From an uncultured bacterium (GTDB lineage Bacteria > Bacillota > Clostridia > Lachnospirales > Lachnospiraceae): 9,502 nt of DNA. The stretch lies in contig CAJMMS010000064.1 of NCBI GenBank assembly GCA_905214675.1, positions 1 to 9,502 on the forward strand, written 5' to 3'. Position 1 is the first letter of the stretch, and the number at the start of each line of letters is the position of its first letter. Both the position numbers and the translations under genes were made by a program. Below are positions 1 through 6,978 of this stretch, piece after piece. The notes under the pieces are model-generated. The model was not told the DNA's origin and ran no database searches. It saw only the letters and a program-made list of their open reading frames with translations.

Positions 1-1
1 T

Positions 2-3000
2 TTTCCGGGGGATTATTCTTTGAAAACTATGATGTTTCCGGTAGAAATCGCAAAGGAAACAGATCCCAGGGATGGAAGTTATACGATCAAGGGAACCGTC
101 GGAATTGGAAGAAGTGATCTGCTTGATAATGAAACAACATGGGACAAATATAAGAGCAGTATTGAAGATATGGATAACTATGGAGAACGTTTAGACAAGG
201 CGTTCTCAAAAAAATGGGGTGTCAAATCACTGATGGCATTAGATACAAAGGGATTTAAGGCGCTGCCAAAACTTTCTGTAGTTGGATATTTTGAAACAAA
301 ATATGACAAATATGGACGGATCATATCTGACACAGGAAAGATACAAAGTGATGCTGAGTGGAAGGGCAGTGCATCCTGGCAGTTTGCTACACCGATCGGT
401 CCGCTCTATCTTTCGCTGGAGGGCGGTGCAAAGCTTTCTGGTAAAATCGGACCAAAATATGATTATGAAAAGAAATCCCTGCAGGTTGCCGATGGAAGTT
501 TAAAACTTATACCATCGATCACGCTGGAAGGCGGTTATGGAATCAACAAGTTGGCGACCGTCGGTGCACAGGGTAAAGCTTCTGTTCCAATCACCCTGAT
601 CCCGGCAACAAAAGGAGAGTTTGAAGCAAGTGCTTCCGTTCACATAAGTTTGATTATGGTGATTGACCAAACCTATCCGCTTGCACTATATAAAACTACA
701 CTTTGGGATACAACGAAAAATAAAAAATCAGGGAAAACACTCCAGATTCCGCAGGAGTCTTTCCAGGAAATGGACACCGCTTTTGCAGAAGATACCAGTG
801 CCTGGATGGGCGGAACCCAAAAAACCAGAGGTGTGCAAAATACCATCGATACTCTCCAGTATGCCGTGCTTCCGTCTGCTCTGCCGATGCAGGCAGAAAT
901 AAATGGAAAGAAAGTGCTGGTATTCCAGGCATATGACAACAGCCGCAGCACCTTGAACAGTACCGCCCTGAAATATTCGGTATACCAGAATGGTATCTGG
1001 TCGGAGCCAAAAGCGGTTCTGGATGATGGATGTGCCGATCTGTATGCAGATATGAAAGTAGTAAATGGAAAACTGGTTCTGGCATGGCAGAAGGAAAAGG
1101 AACAGGTGACTGGAGATGTGTCACTGGACAGCACCGGTGTCATGCAGAAAATGGCAGAAAATTCAGAAATCTACTATGCAGAGTTTGATGACAGCACAGG
1201 CATGTTTGGAAATGTCACCCGTATCACGGATAATGACGCCTGTGATATGATGCCGCATATTGCAGAAAATAGTGATAAAGTCATCGTTTCCTGGGTACGT
1301 AATGATGATGCAAGCCTGATGCAGGAGAGCGGAACAAACCGCATTTATACAGCGACAAAAAATGGAACTGCTTTTGGTACAGAGCAGATCCTGACAACGG
1401 CATCCGGAAGCATTGATGAGTATGTCGTTTATGAAAACGGCGGTGCACCAGACTGTGCCTTTGTTGGTTCAGGTGACGGTACAAATGCCGTCTTTGGCAA
1501 GGATGGAAATGTATTTACAGAATTTGCTGATCTGGGGACGGAAGCTGAGGACGGCACGATCACCAGTCTGCATTATGCGGACGGAAGCATCGGATGCGTC
1601 TCAAATGGAACACTTTACCGCTATGATCTGGCAGACAAACAGATTTCTTCCTATACAGCCGGAGAAGGTTCCTTTGGCGGACAGGTACGTTATTGCAGCA
1701 ATGGTGAAAAAGCAGGTTATATCTGGAGTATTTACGATGAAGAAACCGGCATGGGAAGTCTGAGAGCTTCCATGAAAACGGCGGATGGTTATTCAGAGCC
1801 GGTTACGCTGGTGGAAAAGAAAAACCAGATGTGGCGTTATTATTCCCCGATCCTTGATGAAAATGGAAACTGGCAGATCCTTGCAAATGTACTGGATACC
1901 GAAAACAACCGCAATGCACTGGTAAATATCAGCAAAAATCAGGAAGCAAAACTGAAGCTGGCAGGGCTTTCCATTGATGAAGATGATATCCAAAATGGTC
2001 TTACCGGTGTGGATTACTATGTGACGAATGTAGAAGATAATAAGATCAATCAGGCAGAGATTGAGATCACACTTGCAGACGGAACAAAGATCAAAGAGGC
2101 TGTTCCGGTTGATCTGGAGCCTGGAGAGAGTACTTCTGGTACGGTATATATGGATCTGAGCAAAGTTATGACTACACAGCGGGCTTCGATTTCCATGGCA
2201 GCCGAAGGTCAGACGGATAAGAGTGCAAATACAGTACAGACAACCATCGGACAGCCAGACATCGAATTGCAGCGAAGCTGGAACGAAACGACAGACGAAG
2301 TACAGATCACGGCAACACTGCAGAACCAGAGCAGAATTTCAGCAGTGACAGACCTTACCCTCTATGCTGATGCAGATCAGAAAACAGTCCTGCAGAAAAA
2401 GACCGGACTGCAGATTGCAGCAAATGGGAAAACACAGGTAGCCTTTATCGTAAAGAAAAAAGATCTTACCTATAATGAAAACGGTGCGGTTTATCTCACA
2501 ATGCAGGCTGATGTACAGGGCGGAGACTGTAAAGAAGACAACAATACCGCCTATGTGATCCTGTACAAAGAAGCGGAAACCACAAAACCATCTAACAGCA
2601 CCACGCCGCAGACAAAAACTCCGACACCTGGAACTGTGATCCGTACAAAAAATGCCATTTACCGTGTAACTGCTGTCGGAGCAAAAGGAAATACCGCAGC
2701 ACTGGTAAAACCACTTAAGAAAACAAACCGTACTTTTGTTGTACCGGCAACCATAAAAAGCGAAGATGGCAAGTTCACTTTCAAAGTGACCGCGATCAGC
2801 AAAAATGCTTTTAAGAAGAACACAAAACTGAAAAAAGTTACCATCGGAAAGAATGTCAGCAAGATCGGTGCGAATGCATTTTCCGGCTGCAAAAAGCTGA
2901 AGAATATTAAGATTACATCGACACAGCTTACAAAAAAATCCGTAGGGAAAAATGCGTTCAAGGGTATTAACAAAAAGGCGGTTATTAAAGTGCCGAAAAA

Positions 3001-3070
3001 GAAACGGAAAGCCTATAAGAATATCCTCAAAGGAAAAGGACAGGCAAAAAGCGTGAAGATTAAGAAGTAA
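2..3070 (+). CDS. Large secreted/cell-surface protein with C-terminal BspA-type LRR_5 module (5' end outside window)
   Basis: The frame is open from the first complete codon (position 2) to TAA at 3068-3070. It has no ribosome binding site, good start codon or signal peptide, so the N-terminus lies left of the window; the TTG at 20 is an internal Leu codon. About 1020 residues are visible. Nucleotides 2-700 encode a beta-rich, Gly-rich region. From about 860 to 1930 there are degenerate repeats of the type Tyr-x-Asn-Gly-x-Trp-Ser-Glu-Pro (near 971-1021, 1166-1228, 1340-1393, 1760-1813), suggesting a beta-propeller. Two Ig-like, CARDB-like segments follow (about 1980-2255 and 2256-2570), then a Thr/Pro/Ser linker (2573-2630). 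The Lys-rich LRR_5-type module (2630-3070) has the pattern Ala-Phe-x-x-Cys-x-x-Leu-x-x-Ile. Such modules are common at the C-terminus of secreted Lachnospiraceae proteins. No LPXTG signal or membrane anchor is visible. Ligand and exact role are unknown; adhesion or glycan binding is inference. Confidence 0.8.
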   Translation, partial: FPGDYSLKTMMFPVEIAKETDPRDGSYTIKGTVGIGRSDLLDNETTWDKYKSSIEDMDNYGERLDKAFSKKWGVKSLMALDTKGFKALPKLSVVGYFETKYDKYGRIISDTGKIQSDAEWKGSASWQFATPIGPLYLSLEGGAKLSGKIGPKYDYEKKSLQVADGSLKLIPSITLEGGYGINKLATVGAQGKASVPITLIPATKGEFEASASVHISLIMVIDQTYPLALYKTTLWDTTKNKKSGKTLQIPQESFQEMDTAFAEDTSAWMGGTQKTRGVQNTIDTLQYAVLPSALPMQAEINGKKVLVFQAYDNSRSTLNSTALKYSVYQNGIWSEPKAVLDDGCADLYADMKVVNGKLVLAWQKEKEQVTGDVSLDSTGVMQKMAENSEIYYAEFDDSTGMFGNVTRITDNDACDMMPHIAENSDKVIVSWVRNDDASLMQESGTNRIYTATKNGTAFGTEQILTTASGSIDEYVVYENGGAPDCAFVGSGDGTNAVFGKDGNVFTEFADLGTEAEDGTITSLHYADGSIGCVSNGTLYRYDLADKQISSYTAGEGSFGGQVRYCSNGEKAGYIWSIYDEETGMGSLRASMKTADGYSEPVTLVEKKNQMWRYYSPILDENGNWQILANVLDTENNRNALVNISKNQEAKLKLAGLSIDEDDIQNGLTGVDYYVTNVEDNKINQAEIEITLADGTKIKEAVPVDLEPGESTSGTVYMDLSKVMTTQRASISMAAEGQTDKSANTVQTTIGQPDIELQRSWNETTDEVQITATLQNQSRISAVTDLTLYADADQKTVLQKKTGLQIAANGKTQVAFIVKKKDLTYNENGAVYLTMQADVQGGDCKEDNNTAYVILYKEAETTKPSNSTTPQTKTPTPGTVIRTKNAIYRVTAVGAKGNTAALVKPLKKTNRTFVVPATIKSEDGKFTFKVTAISKNAFKKNTKLKKVTIGKNVSKIGANAFSGCKKLKNIKITSTQLTKKSVGKNAFKGINKKAVIKVPKKKRKAYKNILKGKGQAKSVKIKK

Positions 3071-3108
3071 AGTAGCAACCCCAGAGATGCGACTCTGGGG
3101 TTGTTGCT
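3071..3108 (+). terminator. Hairpin after the surface-protein gene
   Basis: The hairpin begins directly after the TAA stop. CAACCCCAGAG (3076-3086) pairs perfectly with CTCTGGGGTTG (3093-3103) around a 6-nt loop. Five more outer pairs, two of them G-U, extend the stem to 3071-3108. No real T-run follows (gttcc), so this is a weaker match to an intrinsic terminator than the argG one. The strong G+C core and position still make transcript end formation or 3' protection the likely role. Confidence 0.6.
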
Positions 3109-3172
3109 GTTCCATGGGGATTGTTAGCTTCTTTTGGCGGATGGATATTATAACTCTTGTGAAAGAACAAAA

Positions 3173-3202
3173 TTGATGCTAAGATGAAGTAAGATATATA
3201 TC
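3173..3202 (+). promoter_or_regulatory. Candidate sigma-A promoter for the hydrolase/ATPase operon
   Basis: TTGATG (3173-3178) is followed after 16 nt by TATATA (3195-3200), or after 18 nt by TATATC (3197-3202). Transcription would start near 3207, just before a small hairpin (CTTAC 3211-3215 with GTAAG 3221-3225). It is the best match in the 187-bp gap before the operon. The gap is otherwise AT-rich, with a second, poorer candidate at TATTAT (3146-3151). Confidence 0.4.
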
Positions 3203-3257
3203 AGAAAATCCTTACAGATTGTAAGCGTGAATGGAAAGAAATGGAGGACAGTTAATT

Positions 3258-3761
3258 ATGAAAACACTGATCGTAGTAGATATGCAGAATGATTTTATTG
3301 ACGGTTCGTTAGGAACGAAGGAAGCACAGGCAATCGTGCCGAACGTAAAGAAAAAGATCCAGGAATACCAAAACCGCGGGGATGAGATCATCTTTACGAG
3401 AGATACGCACCAGAGTGATTATCTGGACACGCCGGAGGGCAAAAAGCTTCCGGTTGTGCACTGCATCGAGGGAACAAAAGGATGGCAGATTGCAGACGGA
3501 TTGGAAGTAGAAGGCTGTACTTACATTGATAAGCCGACTTTCGGATGGACGCACTGGAATGAAAGAACGTTTCAGGAGATTGAGATGGTCGGACTTTGCA
3601 CGGATATCTGCGTGGTATCGAATGCTCTGATCCTCAAAGCAACGTTTCCATCTGTGGAGATTACGGTGGATGCGAGCTGCTGTGCGGGAGTGACACCTCA
3701 GACACATCTGGCAGCTCTTGAGACTATGAAGATGTGTCAGATTCTTGTGACAGGAGAATAA
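3258..3761 (+). CDS. Isochorismatase/nicotinamidase-family cysteine hydrolase
   Basis: The protein has 167 residues, near the usual size for this single-domain alpha/beta family. The family hydrolyses amides such as nicotinamide through a Cys-Asp-Lys triad, and all three residues are visible: Asp8 in VDMQNDF, Lys92 in IDKPTFGW and Cys118 in GLCTDICV. Asp49 and His51 (RDTH) and His68 (VVHCIEGT) match metal-site positions of nicotinamidases such as PncA. The third metal His of PncA is not obvious here (Asp at that spacing), so the substrate may differ. I chose ATG 3258 because GGAGG (3243-3247) lies 10 nt upstream; the in-frame ATG at 3231 would put this ribosome binding site inside the gene and has none of its own. 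There is no signal peptide, so it should be cytosolic. A nicotinamidase role in NAD salvage is plausible but unproven. It is the first gene of an operon with the AAA-ATPase_like gene 3 bp downstream. Confidence 0.88.
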   Translation: MKTLIVVDMQNDFIDGSLGTKEAQAIVPNVKKKIQEYQNRGDEIIFTRDTHQSDYLDTPEGKKLPVVHCIEGTKGWQIADGLEVEGCTYIDKPTFGWTHWNERTFQEIEMVGLCTDICVVSNALILKATFPSVEITVDASCCAGVTPQTHLAALETMKMCQILVTGE

Positions 3762-3764
3762 AGT

Positions 3765-5465
3765 ATGGCAGAAGTTGTGAGCATTGGAAAGCAGGATTTT
3801 GCATCGATTCGTGAAAATCATTATTTTTACATTGACAAAACGGATTTTATCCGGGAATGGTGGGAAGCGGCAGATGAGGTTACGCTGATCACAAGACCGC
3901 GCCGTTTTGGGAAAACATTAAATATGAGTATGCTTCAGTGCTTTTTTTCGAATCGGTATGCCAACAGAGAGGATCTGTTCGAAGGACTTTCCATATGGAA
4001 ACAGGCTGCTTACCGAGAGATGCAGGGGAAATGGCCGGTGCTGTTTTTGAGTTTTGCATCTGTGAAATCCGATAATCTGGAAGATACCAAACTGCAGATC
4101 AAAGCACAGATTGCTGCGTTGTATGAACAGCACCGTTATTTTCTGGAGGACACATGTCTCAGTGAAAATGAAAAACAGGCTTTTCGTGATGTTACGATGT
4201 ATATGGGAGATGCAGAGTGTTCGCTCGCTCTTGGACAACTGTGCCTGTATTTATATCGTTATTATGGAAAAAAAGTGATCTTATTGCTGGATGAATACGA
4301 TACGCCAATGCAGGAAGCATATGTAAATGGATATTGGGATGCATTTGTTTCCTTTATCCGGAATCTTTTTAATGCTGCTTTTAAAACCAATCCGTATCTG
4401 GAACGTGGACTGATGACGGGGATTACAAGAGTTTCAAAAGAATCTGTCTTTTCGGATCTCAATAATTTGAATGTTATTACCACGACATCAGAGCAGTACT
4501 GCACCTGTTTTGGATTTACGGAGCAGGAAGTGTTTGATTCACTGGAGAAATTTCAGCTTTCTGAGCGAAAAGAAGAAGTGAAAAAATGGTATGACGGGTT
4601 TGCTTTTGGCATACAAAAGGATATCTACAATCCCTGGTCGATCACCAACTTTCTGGATAAGAAAAAAATTGCGCCGTACTGGGCTTCAACCAGTGAAAAT
4701 ACGCTGGTCAATCGTCTGATTCGTACAGCAGCAGCCGATGTGAAGGAAAAAATGGAAGATCTTCTGCAACAAAAAGAGATTGTGGTCAGCTTTGATGAGC
4801 AGATTGTATTTGACCAGCTAGATAAAAGCAGGACAGCCATCTGGAGTCTGCTTCTTGCCGCCGGCTATCTGAAAGTGGAAAAAGTAGAATACAAAGGAGA
4901 GTTTCTGGAACCATGGTACCATCTGAACATCACAAATCTGGAGACGGTGCGTATGTTTATAGAAATGTTCAAAGGCTGGTTTGCAGACTCGTCCGTAAAT
5001 TATAATGCATTTGTTAAAGCACTGTTAGATGGAAATGTAAAGGAAATGAACCATTACATGAATGATGTGGCACTTGCGACATTCAGCAGTTTTGATACTG
5101 GAAGTCATCCATCCAAAAGAACACAGCCGGAACGTTTTTATCATGGATTTGTGTTGGGATTGTTGGTAGAACTTCGTGATCGTTATGTGGTTCGCTCCAA
5201 CAGGGAGAGTGGTTTTGGACGATATGATGTCATGCTTGTGCCGTTAAAATCACAGGATCATGGAATCATTCTGGAATTTAAAGTGCAGGACACGGAAGAA
5301 GAGAAGACTTTGCATGATACGGCAGAAGCGGCACTGAAACAGATCAGGCAAAAGAAATACGATGAAGAACTGCTTACAGCCGGTACAGAAAAAGAAAGAA
5401 TCCGTCACTATGGTTTTGCCTTTTCCGGGAAAAAAGTGTTGATCTGCAGCGATGACAGTGAATGA
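3765..5465 (+). CDS. AAA-ATPase_like protein with C-terminal PD-(D/E)XK nuclease-like domain
   Basis: The 566-residue protein matches the two-part architecture known as AAA-ATPase_like (PF09820) plus PDDEXK_9 (PF08011), recognised from motifs. The N-terminus has the family's FYIDKTDFI segment (21-29). A Walker A variant RPRRFGKT follows (44-51) and Walker B is VILLLDEYD (171-179; Asp176, Glu177). The TGITRVSKESVFSDLNNL block (218-235) is also characteristic. The C-terminal nuclease core is visible as GRYDVM (Asp488), ILEFKV (Glu504, Lys506) and a following ALKQI helix (Gln526), so both ATPase and nuclease centres look intact. The family is abundant and multicopy in gut Firmicutes and Bacteroidetes, and its function is not established; DNA processing or defence is only suspected. 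The ATG is 8 nt after AGGAG (3752-3756), which lies inside the end of the hydrolase gene, so translation is probably coupled. The gene ends in tandem in-frame stops (TGA TAA). No membrane segment is seen. Confidence 0.88.
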   Translation: MAEVVSIGKQDFASIRENHYFYIDKTDFIREWWEAADEVTLITRPRRFGKTLNMSMLQCFFSNRYANREDLFEGLSIWKQAAYREMQGKWPVLFLSFASVKSDNLEDTKLQIKAQIAALYEQHRYFLEDTCLSENEKQAFRDVTMYMGDAECSLALGQLCLYLYRYYGKKVILLLDEYDTPMQEAYVNGYWDAFVSFIRNLFNAAFKTNPYLERGLMTGITRVSKESVFSDLNNLNVITTTSEQYCTCFGFTEQEVFDSLEKFQLSERKEEVKKWYDGFAFGIQKDIYNPWSITNFLDKKKIAPYWASTSENTLVNRLIRTAAADVKEKMEDLLQQKEIVVSFDEQIVFDQLDKSRTAIWSLLLAAGYLKVEKVEYKGEFLEPWYHLNITNLETVRMFIEMFKGWFADSSVNYNAFVKALLDGNVKEMNHYMNDVALATFSSFDTGSHPSKRTQPERFYHGFVLGLLVELRDRYVVRSNRESGFGRYDVMLVPLKSQDHGIILEFKVQDTEEEKTLHDTAEAALKQIRQKKYDEELLTAGTEKERIRHYGFAFSGKKVLICSDDSE

Positions 5466-5514
5466 TAACCTATGAAATTGATAAAACTTTCTCAATCTAA
5501 GGAAGAAGTTCGCC

Positions 5515-5543
5515 TTGATTTCACACAATAGTTATGCTATTCT
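5515..5543 (+). promoter_or_regulatory. Extended -10 promoter of eno
   Basis: TTGATT (5515-5520) and TATTCT (5538-5543) are separated by exactly 17 nt, and TGC directly before the -10 gives an extended -10 element. The predicted start is near 5550, leaving a leader of about 115 nt before eno. A 6-bp hairpin (AGTTAG 5550-5555 with CTAACT 5562-5567) would sit at the 5' end of the RNA. The stretch 5466-5514 just upstream holds no clear terminator for the ATPase gene, so some readthrough into eno is possible. Confidence 0.65.
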
Positions 5544-5583
5544 AATGACAGTTAGAAATACCTAACTAACGTGAATAAATCAT

Positions 5584-5633
5584 GGCAGGACTTCTTCTGT
5601 CTTTATGCGATCAGAGGCAGAAGATGAAGTGCC
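5584..5633 (+). promoter_or_regulatory. Long hairpin in the eno leader
   Basis: TTCTGTCTTT (5595-5604) pairs with AGAGGCAGAA (5613-5622), ten pairs including two G-U, around loop ATGCGATC. Below a 3-nt bulge (5623-5625), ACTTC (5590-5594) pairs with GAAGT (5626-5630). GGC (5584-5586) may pair with GCC (5631-5633). The element ends about 33 nt before the eno ATG and leaves the AAGGG ribosome binding site (5652-5656) free. There is no T-run after it, so it does not look like a terminator. A role in RNA stability or regulation is inference, and I do not recognise a named RNA family. Confidence 0.45.
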
Positions 5634-5666
5634 GATTATTTTAGGACGAGAAAGGGACTGGCAATT

Positions 5667-6959
5667 ATGAAAAATTTGACAATCGAAAAAGTAATTGGAA
5701 GGGAAATCATCGACTCCAGAGGCAATCCAACCGTAGAAGCAGAAGTTTATCTGGCTGACGGCACGATTGGAAGAGGAACCGCACCAAGCGGAGCTTCCAC
5801 AGGAGAGTTCGAGGCATTGGAACTTCGTGATAATGATAAAGAACGTTTTGGCGGCAAAGGTGTGACAAAAGCAGTTGCAAACATCAACACCGTGATCCAT
5901 GAAGCACTGAAAGGCAAAGATGCATCTGATATTTATGCAGTGGATGCAGCGATGAAAGAAGCAGACGGAACAAAAGATAAATCCAACTTAGGAGCAAATG
6001 CAATCCTGGCAGTATCGATTGCAAGCTGCCGTGCGGCTGCGACTGCACTTGAGATCCCCCTGTACCGTTTCCTTGGCGGTGTCAATGCAAACCGTCTCCC
6101 GGTACCGATGATGAACATCGTAAACGGTGGATGTCATGCATTATCTTCCGGACTGGATGTACAGGAATTTATGATCATGCCGGTAGGAGCACCTTCCTTT
6201 AAAGAGTGCTTGAGATGGTGTGCAGAAGTATTCCATGCACTGGCTTCTATCTTAAAAGAAAGAGGACTGGCTACTTCTGTTGGTGATGAAGGCGGTTTTG
6301 CACCGGCACTGAAATCTGACGAAGAAGCGATCGAGACGATTCTGGAAGCAGTGAAAAAAGCCGGTTATGAGCCGGGAAGCGATTTTATGATCGCTATGGA
6401 TGCAGCTTCTTCAGAGTGGAAGACAGGAACAGTCGGAGAGTACAAACTGCCGAAAGCAGGAACGGTTTATACATCTGAGCAGTTGATCGACCACTGGAAA
6501 GCTCTGGTTGAAAAATACCCGATCATCTCCATCGAGGATGCACTGGATGAGGAAGACTGGGAAGGCTGGAAGAAACTGACCGCAGAATTAGGTGACAAGG
6601 TGCAGCTCGTAGGCGATGACCTGTTCGTTACCAATACGGAACGTCTTTCCAAAGGCATCGAGCTTGGCTGCGGTAATTCGATCCTGATTAAGTTAAATCA
6701 GATCGGTTCGGTATCTGAGACACTCGAAGCGATCAAGATGGCCCACAATGCAGGATACACGGCGGTTACTTCTCATCGTTCCGGCGAGACAGAAGATACC
6801 ACTATCGCAGATCTGGCTGTTGCACTGAACACCTGCCAGATCAAGACAGGAGCACCGAGCCGAAGCGAGCGTGTTGCAAAATACAACCAGCTGCTTCGCA
6901 TCGAAGAAGAACTCGGAGCATCCGCAATCTATCCACAGAAAAAAGCATTTCACATCTGA
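5667..6959 (+). CDS. eno: Enolase (phosphopyruvate hydratase)
   Basis: Enolase converts 2-phosphoglycerate to phosphoenolpyruvate in glycolysis and works in the cytosol with Mg2+. The 430-residue length is normal. Visible family features include IDSRGNPTVE near the N-terminus, the flexible loop SGASTGEFEA (41-50) and QEFMIMPVGA with Glu167. GDEGGFAP carries Glu208. Metal ligands are Asp245 (AMDAAS), Glu290 (ISIED) and Asp317 (VGDDLF). The catalytic base is Lys342 in the signature ILIKLNQIGS, followed by SHRSGETED (369-377) and Lys393. All catalytic residues are present. One unusual point is the loop with His157, which reads NGGCHALSSGLDVQEF and is one residue longer than the usual HADNxVDxQEF form. 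The ATG at 5667 follows AAGGG (5652-5656) by 10 nt. The gene has its own promoter and structured leader and ends 19 bp before the convergent LysR gene, whose end contains the eno terminator. Confidence 0.98.
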   Translation: MKNLTIEKVIGREIIDSRGNPTVEAEVYLADGTIGRGTAPSGASTGEFEALELRDNDKERFGGKGVTKAVANINTVIHEALKGKDASDIYAVDAAMKEADGTKDKSNLGANAILAVSIASCRAAATALEIPLYRFLGGVNANRLPVPMMNIVNGGCHALSSGLDVQEFMIMPVGAPSFKECLRWCAEVFHALASILKERGLATSVGDEGGFAPALKSDEEAIETILEAVKKAGYEPGSDFMIAMDAASSEWKTGTVGEYKLPKAGTVYTSEQLIDHWKALVEKYPIISIEDALDEEDWEGWKKLTAELGDKVQLVGDDLFVTNTERLSKGIELGCGNSILIKLNQIGSVSETLEAIKMAHNAGYTAVTSHRSGETEDTTIADLAVALNTCQIKTGAPSRSERVAKYNQLLRIEEELGASAIYPQKKAFHI

Positions 6960-6978
6960 TATACATACTTCCTGTAAT

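Noticed and set aside
20..22. TTG as the start of the surface-protein gene
   Set aside because: The frame is open upstream to the window edge, no ribosome binding site precedes it and no signal peptide follows, although the protein is plainly of a secreted type.
673..1143. Minus-strand open frames within the surface-protein gene
   Set aside because: They are shadow frames of a gene with a clear protein pattern and have no ribosome binding site or recognisable product.
2339..3115. 258-codon open frame on the minus strand
   Set aside because: It lies antisense to the Ig-like and LRR_5 regions of the surface protein, has Cys/Phe-rich composition typical of reverse-strand reading of Lys-rich code, and shows no domain.
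3231..3257. Upstream ATG for the cysteine hydrolase
   Set aside because: It has no ribosome binding site, and the GGAGG for the ATG at 3258 would fall inside the reading frame. The family motif begins right after 3258.
3309..3821. 170-codon minus-strand frame over the hydrolase gene
   Set aside because: It is antisense to a well-supported enzyme gene, with unlikely His/Arg/Cys-rich composition.
5463..5468. Tandem in-frame stop codons TGA TAA after the ATPase gene
   Set aside because: Double stops are common and no readthrough signal was seen.
5584..5640. eno leader hairpin as terminator of the ATPase operon
   Set aside because: No T-run follows the stem, and it lies downstream of the predicted eno promoter, so it would block eno itself.
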